Notes: generated from the sequence alone by a model not told the origin. Shown: positions 23,955 to 36,905, numbered from the stretch's first letter. The stretch is 64,000 bases of DNA from Lycorma delicatula (GCF_047948215.1 NC_134462.1:114403937-114467936); one strand, 5' to 3'. Translations and numbers: made by a program.

Positions 23955-24800
23955 GTATTTGTTATTTATTTTTATTTAATGGAAAAATAATTATACATGA
24001 AAAAATTAAAAGATTCAGAAAATCGTATGTTATTTTTTTTTTACTTTTCTCTTCTCCCCACTAACAAAATTTCCTCCCAAGAAAAGTTTTTGATTTGTCT
24101 ACATTTACTATGTTAAATGGAAGAAACTAAAAAAAAAAATCCACTGAAAAATGTACAACCAACAAAAGTTACCTAATATTATTATCAAATATTATATAAA
24201 ATCGATATTTTTAAACTTTGATCGGCTTCCTTATTCATATATTCTGCCCTCAAACATGTACATGTTTTTATCTTTTGTACTACCACTGCCTAGAGAAACA
24301 TAAAAAAATTCGGTTAAAAAAATATACAACAAACAAAAAATTGCTTTTTCGATTTTAAGAAAAGGGAAAGACAATATTTAGGGACAATATTTTTTTTGAA
24401 AAATTGTAAGGTAAGCGTATACGCATGCAGTAAGCTTACTATAAAGTGGGATAACGTATGCAAAATTTTGAGAATGTTGACTCCAAACTTGTGGGGTACA
24501 AAGTATCTATCCCACAAGATAGTTTGGAGATACTGGCCCTAAATTTAACCGACAAATTGCACCATATATATAAAAGTGCCTTTGCCAAATGTCATCAAAA
24601 TCGATTTATCCAGTCAAAGGATACTAAGCTTAAAACACGCCAACACACGTACGTACGATTACCCATTTTTTTTTTGTGTTTTAGGATCCCTGGGTTATGA
24701 AACATCGAGAAATGCAAAAACCTCATACCCCATTTTTTGACTGATAATTTCTTTCTTTCAGCATAGATCTTGAGCTATTATATCAGGAAAGTCAAAATAA
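23955..24800 (+). mobile_element. Family B element, copy 2
   Basis: About 845 bp from an aaactttcctagtat start to an atatcaggaaagtca end, so the tips are inverted (ACTTTCCTRRTA type). It is homologous over its length to the copy at 54.8-55.7 kb: ttttgatt...ctac and agaagaaacta-type blocks, cattgctttttcgattt, agcttactataaagtggg, then aagcttaaaacacgccaaca, tgggttatgaaacatcgaga and the terminal module with tttctttcagcatagat. The 80-codon frames on it are non-conserved. Confidence 0.78.
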
Positions 24801-24854
24801 TATTTATATGATTTAATTGCTGGGGAAAATACTTAATTTTAAAATAAAAATTAA

Positions 24855-25432
24855 AAATCCGATGTGGGCACCACATGATTTTCTTCTATGTCTATAAATT
24901 ACATATACACGTTTTTTTAAGAGAAAAGTACATCAAATTTTATTTCCTTAATGACTTTGTATTTTTTTCTTTTTTTTTTTACTTTTATTGTTATTATTGA
25001 ATTCTTATTTATTGTAAAACTTTAATACAATCAGAGGTTAATAATTATTAATAAATCAATAATAAATTTTAAAAAAAGTTAAAAAAAAGAAAAGGAGATG
25101 AAATCCGATTCGAACCGATGTGCCTTCCCCTTGTAAGAGTAAATATTTATATCTTATTTGGCTATTACTCTGGAAACAATGAAAATAAGTACCATTTATG
25201 ATATATCGTTGAAAAATCTCTCAATGAGAGCTTTTTACTGCAGTCAAAAAAAAATTCAAAATCCAAATTTTTAGATCTGGCTTTTTTGGACATTTTTGGT
25301 CCAGTCGATTGCAATCAAAAGGACCTCCCCTTTTCACAACTAGATGTTACAAGAGTCCTAAATCGAAAATTTCAACATCCTAAACGGCTAATCGTTTTTG
25401 AGTTATGCGAGATACATACGTACGTACGTATA
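24855..25432 (-). mobile_element. MITE family A, copy 3 (5'-truncated)
   Basis: The reverse-oriented copy. It begins with the family 3' end (tccgatgtgggcaccacatg) and passes the intact T-arm module (gattcgaaccgatgtgcctt on the plus strand at about 25108-25127), gattgcaatcaaaagg and gcgagatacatacgtacg. The outer 120 bp with the 5' inverted repeat is missing. Confidence 0.85.
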
Positions 25433-27477
25433 ACAGTACATACGTACTATCACGTATAATTGTTAATAATTGCAACAACTTGAAGAAAATATAACAGATT
25501 AAGTATTAGAAATTATAAAAAATTCAAAAAAATATTTAAAACTCTTCAGTCAATTTCCCCCTTTTTTAAAAAAAAATCCCATATCTTCTACATTAATACT
25601 ACATACAATTGACTGTTCAATATTGAAAATTTAAATTAAAAAAAAAATCTCTATTTTAAATGCGGGTCTCATTTAGCATCTTGCTTTATGGTAATTAAAA
25701 ATTTATTTTCGGAGTGATTATTTACTTCAATAATGTAGGCCGAATTTGATGCAATGTTACTCAAAATAGGCAAAAGAATTATAGTTTACTAAAAAAAAAA
25801 AAAAAAAAAAAAAATATTAGTACCGTGCTGCCCCATTATGGATAGGGTGCAAAATCATACCAAAACCTGAATATGTGCATAGTGAATTATTTGCGCCAAA
25901 TTTTAATGATTTTGGTCTGTGGTTTTTCAAGATATAAAGCAAAAACCGTTAGTAAAATACTGCTGAATATCCTGTTATCCCTAAATCCGATTGACTAACG
26001 GCAATTTAAAAATAATTGAATAACTTTCATCGTACTACAACTTAATTTTCTACGACCGCAATAAAAAAAGTGAATAATTTCAAAATGGCATAATCTACGC
26101 AGCTTCCTTTTTCAATTCTGTTCAAAATCTAACGTCAGTAATGTCTCATATGTAGAAACTTTTTCAGTCATTTTCGAAGAATCTGAGTCTGTTAGGAAAT
26201 TACAATCAAAATACGGATGTACATACCTGAGTACAAACATCTTGCGAAAATTTCTAAAAAAACAATTTTTTTAGGATTTTGGACTGAGGAGATCTTGAAA
26301 CAGCCATATATGCAAAAACTCTAGAGACCCAAAATTTTGACCCAGAAACTTAGTTTCCCATTTAGCTATGGTGCAGCAGCAAAGATTTACAGCCAGGATC
26401 GCAAAAAATGTGCTTTCAAACAAAAAAAAATACTAAAGAAATAAGTTATAGATAAAAATGTTATGATTATTCCACAAGTCGTTAAAAAAGAGTTCAATTA
26501 TGGACATCTGCCAAGGATTTTAGTTCTTATATCATTGCGTAATTGATATCATAAGCACGGCTATTTAAAATTTAAACATTTGATTTAAAAATATTCTATA
26601 TTCTTTCGGGTATTTTTACCGATTTTAGTTTACGAAAACTATATAGTTCTGTATTTTAGACATAGTATTATATAAATCCAATTGTAATTTATTTTTTAAT
26701 CATTTGAGTTTAATCTATGCTACAATATCTATATTGAAAACAAACTTTATTCTTTGAGAATCTGCGTATTTTAGTAATACCAGTAATAACATACAGGAGC
26801 TGGATATCACACTAATGTTTTTAATTTAATAGCGTCTTCACCTTTAAATCAAATCGTGACGAGTTTAATATTTTTTATCTATGATGTTATAATACGAAAT
26901 TCAATCCCTTTTTTAACGTAAAAGTTACACCCATTTATTATTTTTATTTAATAAAAAAAAAGTAAAAAATAATTAGCAATTTGGAAATAATGGCAAACAA
27001 TCAAATTTATTTCATTAAAAAAAGATATATTAGAAATTTATTAGTTTTAAAAAAAAATTATCAATCGCTTTTTAATTTTCCGCATCATGGTTTATTCAAT
27101 ATATCATTACCATTCCACGGATAATGCAAGCTTTTAATAGATAATTAAAAATTCTTATATATTCTAGTAATTGTTTAATATAAAAGACATAAATTTTAAG
27201 AACTTCTAATTAAATTTGATATTTTTTTAATGAAGTAGGAGTACCTTAAAAAAAAAAAAAATGTACGTTGTTTTTCTTGTTTAAAAATTGTTTCTTACTT
27301 CTGTATCGGTTATTAATATAATTAATATGGTATGGTTATTTAAAAAAAATATATATATACATATATATATATTAAGTAACTGTAATATCTTTAATTCTAG
27401 TGTGATTTTACTGAAATTTTATGTTATTATTTACATAGAACTTAAAATTTCCCCTTTTAAACATTTCCCGGTTTTTT
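25433..27477. other. No gene seen; unassigned repeat-like block at 25820-26440
   Basis: A 22-base A-run at about 25794-25815 is followed by sequence of higher complexity (accgtgctgccccattatgg, ggattttggactgaggagat) to about 26440 that reads like an old repeat, but no second copy was found in the window. The remainder is AT-rich. Confidence 0.45.
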
Positions 27478-27640
27478 TTTTTTTGTTTAACCTCCGGGAC
27501 CATCGTTAGGTATTGCTTCACAGGATGAGATGAATAATTTGTAGCGTGTGTAAAAGTGCTATGGCTGACCGGGATTTGAACCCGGGACCTCCGGATAAAA
27601 GGTCGGGACTCTACCACTCGCGCTACGGAAGCCGGCTTCC
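27478..27640 (-). mobile_element. tRNA-derived SINE family D, copy 2 (with shared tail)
   Basis: On the minus strand, the head starts ccgtagcgcgagtggtagag (A-box TAGCGCGAGTGG), then ggaggtcccgggttcaaatc (B-box GGTTCAAATCC), then cccggtcagccat. After a short body it enters a tail, catcctgtgaagcaatacc with tcccggaggttaaac, and ends in an A-run (T-run on the plus strand, 27473-27485). The tail matches the tail of SINE family C, although the heads differ. The head has tRNA-like boxes but no clean acceptor stem. Confidence 0.8.
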
Positions 27641-28757
27641 CACCTTTTCAGTGTGATAATACTGAATTTCATTTTTATCTTCTCTCTATTTGTTGTACTT
27701 TTTACCAAATTAATTTTTTTTAAATGTTCATTATTTATTGTTAGATCAATATTTTTATGATAAATAATTAAAAAAATTTTATATCGTTACTCAGAAGTAA
27801 TCTATTCTAAAGAGTAATAAAAATGTAATTAAAACTCCTGAAGCGATAAACTATAGTTTATATATATTTTTTTTCTCTCTGGTTTTAGGAATATGGTTAT
27901 AAATATTTTTTCTATCTATAGTTCTGCTACTTCTGTGTAGTAGCTATATCTATAATGGGAAAGAATACAGTTCCGTCTAAAACCTTGATGTCAGATTTTT
28001 TGCAGTTGTTAACTTCATAACCCCACGAGACAAAAAAATAACGTAAAAAAAGAAAACCACAGAAATTTACGGAAGATGTACTTACGTGTTTGACTATATT
28101 TTGATCAATATCTCTGCCCTAATTCAATACAAATTCTTTGAAAATTTCTAAAATATAGTAATGTTTCGAACGATTTTTACGCACTTTTAATGTCCCATAT
28201 ACTTTGAAAGTATTACGTGGAGTTTTCTCCATTTTTAACTTTTCATTGTTTTTTTTTCCAATTGTCCTAGATAACTTATTTTGTAAGTATTTATGTTAAC
28301 TTATTTAAAATTCCAAAGATTTAAGTCGATTGGATTTGGGGTTTGGGGGTATTCAATTTTATTTCTAAACAGTTTTTGTCTCATATTTCGATAACCTATG
28401 GACAAAAAAAGTTGAAATACGGCAAAATATTTGGCTAAATATATCCCAGCGTCGGCTTAAGTATCGATTCCAACGGACAAGGGTCATCTCTGTACCATAA
28501 ATTTTGTTTATTTATTAAACATTCTAGTCGTGTTGAATAACAATGCACCAAACTTTGAAGTTAGTAAGTACTCCAAAAAATAAATTGTTAAGCTGTTACA
28601 CGACATGATAATATTTTAAAAGACGGAGTACTATGCAATCTGACTAAAGAATTTCAAACTTTTTTAAAGATTTTTATACTTTTTTATATTTTTCAAGTCA
28701 TGGCTGATGTTAAAAGTGCTATACGAATATCTGCATAGGTAGCTGTCAAGTAAGTGG
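27641..28757. repeat. Family-B-type module at 27900-27975; otherwise unassigned
   Basis: The module ctatagttctgctacttctg, tgtagtagctatatc, gggaaagaa resembles the family B tip, here followed by different sequence. From 28000 to 28730 there is repeat-like text with no other copy in the window and no coding frame. Confidence 0.4.
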
Positions 28758-29548
28758 TCAATTCTTTTTCCCGGACTCGTAGTTTACAATTGGTTTCAAT
28801 TTATCAAAACCATATTTGAATATAAAAAAATGAAATTCAGAAAGGGTTTCCACTCCTTCAAATAACTGTATATGTACAGAAATCTTATATAGTACACATA
28901 AATGTATAATAAATATATTCATAACATATAAAAATAATATATACCATAACATAAATATATAATCAACATAAGTAAGTATGTAGAAAGGTGAGTCCAATGA
29001 ACAATGATAAAGTTCCGAATATAAAAACCAAAGAAAACACCAAAAAATAATCTTATCAATCATACAAAGAATAACTAATCTAACAAAGAAACAGTGAAAC
29101 AAATCAAAGAACCGACAAAAGTAAGTGGCAAAACGAAATGAAAAATTTTGACGAAGCATAACGCCCTAGGGTAGCTGATCACCTCAAACCTCGGAGAACT
29201 TACAGATTTAATATATGCAGTCGCTTTAGGTGCATATCGTACTTGCCGTTATCCAGGAGATTTACCATAAACCAGTTTACATGTTTGTGAGTCTTATTTT
29301 TTATCGAATCGCCGTATCTCCTCTCGAACGGTTGGCAATCCCAGATAAGCGAATATTTCAGTGTTTTTTGTAAACCACGGCGCTTCTATTACATTTCTCA
29401 ATCATTTATTCTGGAATTGCTGTATGATTTCGAACACTGTACAACGCTGTAGAATTCGATGTCACTCTCACTAGTCGTTCCCCATCCATTCCGTAGGTCC
29501 AAATCGGTTTCATGAACTCTGAATAAACAATTGTTAGTTAATAATAGT
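28758..29548 (-). pseudogene. Jockey-like LINE C-terminal part and 3' UTR, copy 2
   Basis: Aligned with 11.6-12.4 kb along its length: the 3' UTR blocks aaagaaaacaccaaaaaa and aacaaagaaacagtgaaaca, the cctagggtagctga block, and on the minus strand TVREEIRR near 29310-29335, the C-terminal LINE motif. The 133-codon frame at 28758-29159 lies in the 3' UTR and is not conserved as a frame in the other copy. The element continues beyond a nested SINE at 29846. Confidence 0.8.
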
Positions 29549-29845
29549 CAACCCACCTGGTTGATCTAGTAGTGAACTCGATATCTCAAATCAGCTAAAG
29601 TAGAGAGTTCTAAGGTTCAAAGTAAAGGCATACGGATTTTTTTTTTATTACAGATTTTATGCGGATTTGAATACTAGACCGTGGATACCGGTGTTCTTTG
29701 GTGGTTGGGTTTCAATTAACCACACAGTTCAGGAAGGTCGGGCTGAGACTGTAAAAGACTACACTTCATTTGCATTCATACATATCATCCTCTGAAATAA
29801 TACCTTGCGGTGGTTTCAAAGGCTAAACAGAAAAAGAGGGAGAGG
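29549..29845 (+). mobile_element. SINE family C, copy 4, nested in Jockey-like LINE
   Basis: Starts cccacctggttgatctagta and ends ggctaaacagaaaaagaggg. The body has a T-run insertion at 29640-29647. It is flanked by TAATAATAG (29540-29548) and TAATGATAG (29846-29854), a 9-bp duplication with one difference. The undisturbed LINE copy at 12.36 kb has a single taatgatag there, so the SINE inserted into the LINE. Confidence 0.85.
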
Positions 29846-29905
29846 TAATGATAGCTGCGATCGCTTGCGTAACAATCATTTATCTCCAAGCAAGAGGTCA
29901 AATGG
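29846..29905 (-). pseudogene. Jockey-like LINE copy 2, remainder beyond SINE
   Basis: Bases taatgatagctgcgatcgc and ttgcgtaacaatcatttatc match the segment at 12362-12405 of copy 1, completing the LINE segment split by the SINE. After about 29905 the similarity fades. Confidence 0.7.
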
Positions 29906-32075
29906 GATACAAACATGTTTTGTAACATATACCATTATTTTATTATTGCACATAAGATTTTTCGTTGTAGATAAAAAAAAGTTATATATGATTTTTGAAT
30001 TTTAATGAGTAGTTGTAAAGAAACTGTAAGCTTAATTTTGTAATGCTTTTAATTGCAGACAAAAAATATTCTGATACTTATTTTTTCATATTGCTAGAGT
30101 ACTATGTATTCTATGTAATACTATGTATGTAAGTTGTCCCAAATAAAAAATTATAAAGGGAACTTCACCTTCGTAAAAAACCATTAACATTGCTTTACCG
30201 GCTTGGATGGTTTAATGTGAAGTTTTCCTGATTTTAAAACTCGGTTGCTTCTACTCCATATTTAATGGCGCTTGTATTCTTGTTCTAAATGATAGGGGCA
30301 AGTCTCACTGAAAGTCATTATTCTTTGTAAAAAAAAAAATCCCTTTCGGCACGCCGGAAGGCAGAGGTAGATTTAACCGGTGCTAAGTAGGGAATAAAAC
30401 AAATTTCCACTTTAAAGTTAAGAAAAACTTCAAATTTACTCAATACGACAATGGTTGCATGTGAAAAAATGTTTCACATGTTTAGCATACGAAAAATCCC
30501 ATCTTCTTTCAATTCTAGAAAAATTTTGGTCATCCCTTGTCATAAGGGTTGGTCATATCAAACATTGTTTAAGACAAATGTTAAGGTGATATGTTTTAAG
30601 TAATGTTTACAGGAATAAGGACCACGTAAAACCGATTCGATACCGTGCCCATTAAGTGAGATATGATTTTTTTCTTGTCTTCAAAACCCCGTTTTTACCA
30701 ACCCCTAGGTCAGTGGTGGTGATATCAAAAAACTTTACTTAATAAGTTTTAGGCCCTTATCCAAGAATAGTAGGAACTTTAAACGAATTACATATTTTAC
30801 TTAATAAGAAAGTTATAGTGATATTTTTTTTTCGAAAAAGCCCCCCCTTTTCCACTCTCATGGAACAATTTTGCCCATTAAGAACTCGACCGAGATTTTG
30901 GGTCGTTATATTTTATATATCAATTTGAAAGTGATTAGCGTAAAATTAGGGCACTTATCTTGTCCACAAGAAAGTGAAATATATATATATATATATATAT
31001 ATGGTTTTGGGGTCTGGGGATATGAAACGCGAAGATATGTAGAAATTTTCCAGTAATCGAATCATGGTACCCATTACAATAGGCAGCTTTGTTATATCTA
31101 CCTAGTACCAGCTCCTTCAAACAAATAGCGTTGATTAGGTTCCATAAACTCGGGAAGTTTATGGGTGAACTGTTTTTGAACCCATTTTGTATATATTTTG
31201 TACAAATTGTTAGTTAAATTTGTTACGAATTAACTTTCATTATTGTTTCAATCAGTTCTTTCTACTGTATCTCGCCTATATAATTGAATAAATTAATTAC
31301 TGTGTTATTTAAAAGTTGGAATGAAACTGACTGAAATGAGCAGTACTTTCGTAAGAATTTTCAATTTTCGGAATCCATTCAATTACGTATTGGATGCATT
31401 GGAAATAAATTTCAAAATTTTGTATGGGTTCTGTAATTATGTTTGATTGGTGTTCTTTAAAATTGCCATTTTAAAGAGAAATGATCGTTGTTTAATGACT
31501 GTTAGGTGTTTTAAAATAGTTTCCAATCAACTATTTTAATTTGATAACAGGAATCCCTACTCGTGATTTTGAAACTATCATACTTTTCATTTACATTTTT
31601 TCCTTTAACTAATTATGAAATACGTCTCATTGAAACAAGTAAAGAAAAAAAGTAAATTATAGTTATTTTAATGTAATACTGTAAAAATAAAAGCTTTTAA
31701 TATAAATATCGAGAAATTTTATACAGCTGTAAAAATATGGGTAAATAATTAATGTGAAATATAAAAAGGACAAATTTAAAGAAAATAGAAAGAAGCAAAA
31801 AACCATTTATATAATTGAAAATTTAATTTTCTGTAAATTTAATGGCTTAAACTTGAATAACAAGGGGTGGGGTCGTTTTTTACATGAATAAACCGTTCTG
31901 AGTAATGCGAGCATAGTTGTGATCACGACGTTCTATGGTTCATTAGAACAAATGACCAAAACAACAACCGTTGTCCGTGTCGGTCGGATATGATTTTATT
32001 CCACGTCATGTATATCATACAATAGCAAAACCAGTCTGGCTCTTATGAATCGGCCTACATACAATTCCATAAATT
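29906..32075. other. No gene seen; unassigned repeat-like sequence and (AT)n
   Basis: 30120-31170 holds mid-complexity sequence (ttcggcacgccggaaggcag; a C-run gcccccccttttcc at 30839) and an (AT)n tract at 30979-31002, but no second copy within the window. 31170-32075 is AT-rich with nothing to report. Confidence 0.45.
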
Positions 32076-32335
<260 letters not shown>

Positions 32336-33106
32336 TCTAAATGTGTATTTTTGTAACCGCTATGTATGTACACAATATAAAACCGACCTTTGTAAATTAG
32401 CTTTTCGAAATGTAAAACCTCATTACTGAAAGTTAAATATGTTAGTTTATAAATATTTATACAGGTTTAATTAAATATACACCATCCAGAGTAATCCCCT
32501 TTCCCGCCCTCTCAAAAACCGACACTCCCATAAACCCAGTTACCGCAAAACAAATAAATTTCATAATCCATTTTGAACCTTTAATAAACAACATACGTAC
32601 TCTAAACAGTTATCGTGAAAATTCATTGAAAAACAATATACAGTGAAAATTTAACAAACGAATGTATTACTCTTTTTTTTTTTTTATTTGACTTATTATT
32701 GGCATAAATATAAATAAAATTTCGTTATGAATTTATCAAATGTTTAATAATTAACTATGACATAACTTTAGTTACTAAATTAAGTCATAAATTCAATAAC
32801 GAGTACGTATATTTGAGTGCATTCACAAACACAAAAGAGTCACGTTTAAAGAACTTTATGAGATATACATCTCTGCAAATTTATTAATAAAGTGAAAATA
32901 TTTTTTGACATTGATGTTTTGGAATACTGAAAGAAATTATGAAATGTGTTTAGTGTTTTTTGTGCCCCTCATATGATGTACGGAACATGTAAGTGCGCAG
33001 AACACAATATGCAGTCAATGCCAAGACAGTAATTAAAAAAGTATTACAACTTGAGATAAAATAATCGTATTAATCATGATTCTGATGATGATTATTTCCA
33101 ATAATA
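32336..33106. other. No gene seen; unassigned
   Basis: AT-rich spacer between the microsatellite and the mariner-type element; nothing recognisable. Confidence 0.55.
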
Positions 33107-35312
33107 CAGTGTTCGGAAAGCAGTGCACTGCAATTAAAAGTGTAATGACGAAACTTTCTTAATTATTACTTTGATTTTTTTCTTCATAATTTTACAGAAA
33201 CAAATATTGGAATAACTGGAATAAATTACAAAAGCTGTTGAAAATTACCTCCTCCAACATCAATACAATACTCCACACGTTTCAATTTGTTTTCAAAGAG
33301 TTTAACCAGCTAATGTACTGGAATATCTCGTACGTATGCCGTTATTACAGTTTTTTTAGTTCGTCTATCGTGCGTGGTCTGTTGCAATACACCGCTCGCT
33401 TGGCTGTCCCCGAGAGAAAGAAATCTGGAGAAGTACGATCGGACGATCGTGGAAATCACAAACCCATCGAAATGATTCGTTCACCAAAGACATTTCGTAA
33501 AAATGTCACTAATCTGTTACATGTATGCGCTGCGGCGCATCTTTTTAGAACAATATTGATTGATTTCCCCTGCTGTTAACTGAATAAGGGAATTTGTTAA
33601 AACAGCATAATAATGATTACTGTAAACTGTAATCATGTAATCATTCTTGGCAGTAAGAATGACACCCCACAACTAAAGAGAAGGTCCTTGTATAGATTTA
33701 TACAGGATCTGTGGGAATGGTATGCCTCTCCATCGTTTTTAAGGGCAACGGGAGTCCGAGTGCTCTCTAACCATGTAAATTTAAACAAATATTTGTTTCG
33801 GTTCCACCTGGCAGCTGATGAGCTCTGCGTCTGCGTGGAGGTCCAGTCAAATGATCATATATGACTGCCCTGCTCTTGACGGGGGGGGGGGGGTGAGATA
33901 GAGACCGGGCCACCCTGGAACTTAGAGGTCAAGGGGAAAGTTTGCCGCTCATAAACGACGGGACGAGTCGGTGTGGTGAGAGCCGCGTTGTCGAACCGTG
34001 TGGGAGTTCCTCGATGAAGTTGCGTTGTTCATCCAACACCGGTAGATTAGTTAAGGGTAAAGTATAATGACTCCTACCGTGCTGCTGTGGGAAGCTAATC
34101 CAGACATAATGGCTGGCCACCAGCCAGATAAAGTTCCAAGCACTTTAAATGGTGGACAGGTACTAGCTGGCATTCAGCGACCGAGGCGTGAAAGGAAATT
34201 ACTGTCTTTTTAATATAATAACAAGGGGTGCGCCTCCCCGGTTTAGTTTTATTGTATGGCAAGTAAGCGATTGGGACAGGTAAGCTGTTGGTATATGGCA
34301 CCTCGCTTAGTCCGCTCACGCTGTTAAGTAAGCTCACTAGGAGCTACTAGATTATTGGTAGCTAAACTGTTTTTGAGGCACAGTAGCCGTTTTTGGCTCG
34401 GACATTTGGTCATATGACCGAATGTTGGCTCTAGGGATGACCAAATGGGGTGGTGGCGGGAGAAATGCCAGTTAACCAAATACTGTAAACTGTATTTTTT
34501 TTAAATATTCGATCTACAAGTGTGCGTTTTACTCACACTTACACAGATATCAATTTTCGCTTCCTGTAATTCATGGAGGTTAATTGTCGACCACAGTCGC
34601 GCATTCTGTAAATTAATATACCCTCCCAGAAGAAACGCTTCATTTGTAAAAAATGTAATTTCGAGGATATCTACGGAATTTTGGTCAGTAAAACGTTTAA
34701 ACCATTGACAATAATTTAGTATTTAAGCACGCTATGTAGGTTTCAGTTCTTGAATACACGTTACTTTGCAGGGGAAATGTTTTATGTACCGTATGTTGGA
34801 TTACAGTTTTATATGCGGTAACCAGTCCATCATCTTGCTGCTGTGCTATCTTACGCATTGACTTTAATGGATTTTCGGCCCAGGACCCGAAATATCAAGC
34901 AGCTTTTGTTCGTTTAGTTTAAGCGGTCTTCCACTTCGATCAGCGTCTTCAACAAAGCCTGTTGGCCAAAATTTTTCCATAAAAGTTCGAGTTGCATTGC
35001 GATGAGGAACAGAAGTATTTGGAAACTTTTGAAGAAGCTAGTGCTTCACTAAATCAGCATAATTGTCATCTTCACGAAAGACGTGTTCAAGGAGAAAAAT
35101 GCGTTCCTCTACCGATGGAACCATTACGTTTATCACAACTACTGATTCCGATAAACGTAATAAAACGAAACGAAGCACGTTCAATCACAACTCGACAACT
35201 AATGTCTTAGTTTATTACTGAGCAACGCTGTATGAGGCAACCAACCTAACGCCCAAAGAACAAAATGCACCGTTTAATTCTAAAGCATACTAATGACTTT
35301 CCAAACGCACTG
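33107..35312 (-). mobile_element. Mariner/IS630-type transposon, copy A (decayed, interrupted)
   Basis: Terminal inverted repeats of the form CAGTG..TTCGGAAAG lie at 33107 and 35312, with TA on the left and TT on the right. The transposase is read on the minus strand. The N-terminal half (about 35200-34780) keeps helix-turn-helix-type text with degraded SVEDADR and GRPLKLNEQ equivalents. The C-terminal half (33579-33240) keeps VTFLRNVFGERIISMGL, a RTSPDFFLSG stretch carrying the last catalytic Asp, and a tail ending VGGGNFQQLL just before the TIR. The QQDGA motif is corrupted. An R1-like LINE (33632-34480) splits it; without that the element is about 1.34 kb. It would bind its own ends and move by cut-and-paste if intact, but stops make it dead. 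Confidence 0.83.
33632..34480 (+). mobile_element. R1/I-like LINE 3' end, copy 2, nested in mariner
   Basis: An 849-bp truncated LINE: coding remnant RRSLYRFIQDL, FHLAADELCVCVEVQ, then the 3' UTR ending ...GCCAGTTAACCAAA. The 14-bp duplication TACTGTAAACTGTA lies at 33618-33631 and 34481-34494, in mariner sequence. Its 5' truncation falls only 16 nt from that of copy 1. A 13-base G-run at 33881-33893 replaces a G6 in copy 1 and breaks the frame. Confidence 0.9.
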
Positions 35313-36061
35313 TTTAGAACAAATCGAACAAAAATTACTTAGTGATAAATTTTACATTATTTTGATTGATGACCTTCCGTTAATGGGCAGAATAGTTGCC
35401 TACTGCATGGAGAAAGTCTAAGGTACTCATTTGGATTGATCTGTAGACCTTTTATTTGTCTCTTTGCGGGTCAATCATCTCTTCGTTACTAAATCCATCC
35501 GATTACCTTATTCTTGATCCTTTTCTCCCCGGTGGATGTAGGCGAGTTGTTAAACATCCAACGGATCGCTTACCAGCTCTTTCAAAGTAAAGCGTTCCTA
35601 TTATTTAGTGGTGGAGAAGAAGACTCTATCTATAGATACTTTTAGGGCTGCGTTTACAAGAAAAAAATCTTTTCTTTAATTCTGAGGTTGAAGTGGTTAT
35701 TGGGTAAAGCAGACTTCTAATTCTACCTATTACAACATAATAAGAGTGTAAATTATTTATTTTAAAATTATTATTTTTAAAATTAACATAACTAATTCGT
35801 TAATTAAAAAAACAATTATCTCAAATAAGCTTTATTCATTTTAATTTGTTTCTCATAAATCGATTGTCAAACAAATATAATCTAAAATTTTACATTAGAT
35901 CAAAAAAAAATGTTAGAAAAATCACTCGTGCTTTTATTTTGAAATAAAGAAAATGAAATAAATTATTTCTACAACATTATTTATTTAATCCATATCGTTT
36001 TAACCTGAATAAAAAAATAAGAAGGTGCGCTAAAAATTCCTTTTAAGTCTTAAGTTAAAAA
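35313..36061. other. Unassigned; GC-richer stretch 35340-35660
   Basis: 35340-35660 (gacccgcaaagagac on the minus strand; catccaacggatcgcttacc) is richer than its surroundings and resembles a retroelement 3' UTR, but has no second copy here and no frame. The rest to 36061 is AT-rich. Confidence 0.4.
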
Positions 36062-36353
36062 TTATTCATGGAATCTAAATCCTCTTGTTTCCAGTTCATA
36101 GCCCCCTACATGATCTGATAGAATAAGACTTGCATTATGAATGCAATTCATACCAGTAAAATCCAATGGAATTTTATCGTTAAGATATAACATTAGTTGA
36201 GTATTGTTACTTTTACTGAGAACGATAATTTACCATTCCATTGTTCATATAAAGGAAAATTTTAACTGACTTTCCTTTTATACCGTCAAATAAAAATTCT
36301 TCAGACGACTGAGATAAAAGATTACATACGGAAAGCAATCCAAAAACACTCAT
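36062..36353 (-). pseudogene. Unrecognised coding-like stretch, one frameshift
   Basis: On the minus strand an ATG at 36353 opens 46 codons starting MSVFGLLSVCNLLSQSSEEF, a hydrophobic start that could be a signal peptide, and running to YMNNGMVNYRSQ and a stop at 36213-36215. A second frame, open over the join, carries on without a gap: VLSKSNNTQLMLYLNDKIP through HVGGYELETRGFRFHE to a stop at 36062. Together they read as one 97-residue protein broken by a single-base shift near 36220. The composition is protein-like and unlike the Lys/Asn/Phe-rich chance frames around it. An alternative start is a splice acceptor, cttttatctcag, at 36314-36325. I do not recognise the family. It could be a processed pseudogene, an element-borne gene or, less likely, chance. 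Confidence 0.4.
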
Positions 36354-36905
36354 TGTTCGTTACATTACATACATATCGATTATTAAATTTCATTACAATA
36401 ATGAAATAACGGATTCAATAAATAAGAAATAAATACTTATTTTAACCTTCATTAATTCTTCAACATCCGGTGACGTGCTTTAAATGTCGTATAACATTAT
36501 ATACGCTGTGATTACGAACACTTGTGTTGTTGAAATAAAATAGAAAAAAAAAAAATGAATTCAAAGAGCACAGTTCATATAAATTACTAGACAAGCTTTC
36601 AAAATCGGTATGTAATATTGCAAACTATATCACATGTTAATATGTAATTTAACGAAATATATCATTTCGACAATTTAGATTTTAAACTAATATGACATTG
36701 TAAGTTCACGTATCAATTGGTAAATAGACGAAGTAAAAAGAATGGTAATATTAATAAAATTAATGATGATGAAATTGTATTTCTTTTTTCTACAACAAAG
36801 TTTCTTTTAATACTATAATGATGTATTATAGCAATGCTGTTGAAAATTTCCAAATACGAGTATTTATAAATATTTTTTTAAAAAAATCAACAGTTTTTAT
36901 ACTTT
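36354..36905. other. No gene seen; unassigned
   Basis: AT-rich sequence up to the edge of family A copy 4; nothing recognised. Confidence 0.55.

Noticed and set aside
27560..27640. A possible tRNA gene on the minus strand
   Set aside because: It has A- and B-boxes but no matching acceptor stem, and continues into a SINE body and A-tail.
28758..29159. A 133-codon minus-strand frame
   Set aside because: It lies in the 3' UTR of Jockey-like LINE copy 2; the homologous region at 11.7-12.0 kb does not keep the frame.
33238..33579. A 113-codon plus-strand frame
   Set aside because: It is antisense to the mariner-type transposase C-terminus, which is the recognisable reading.
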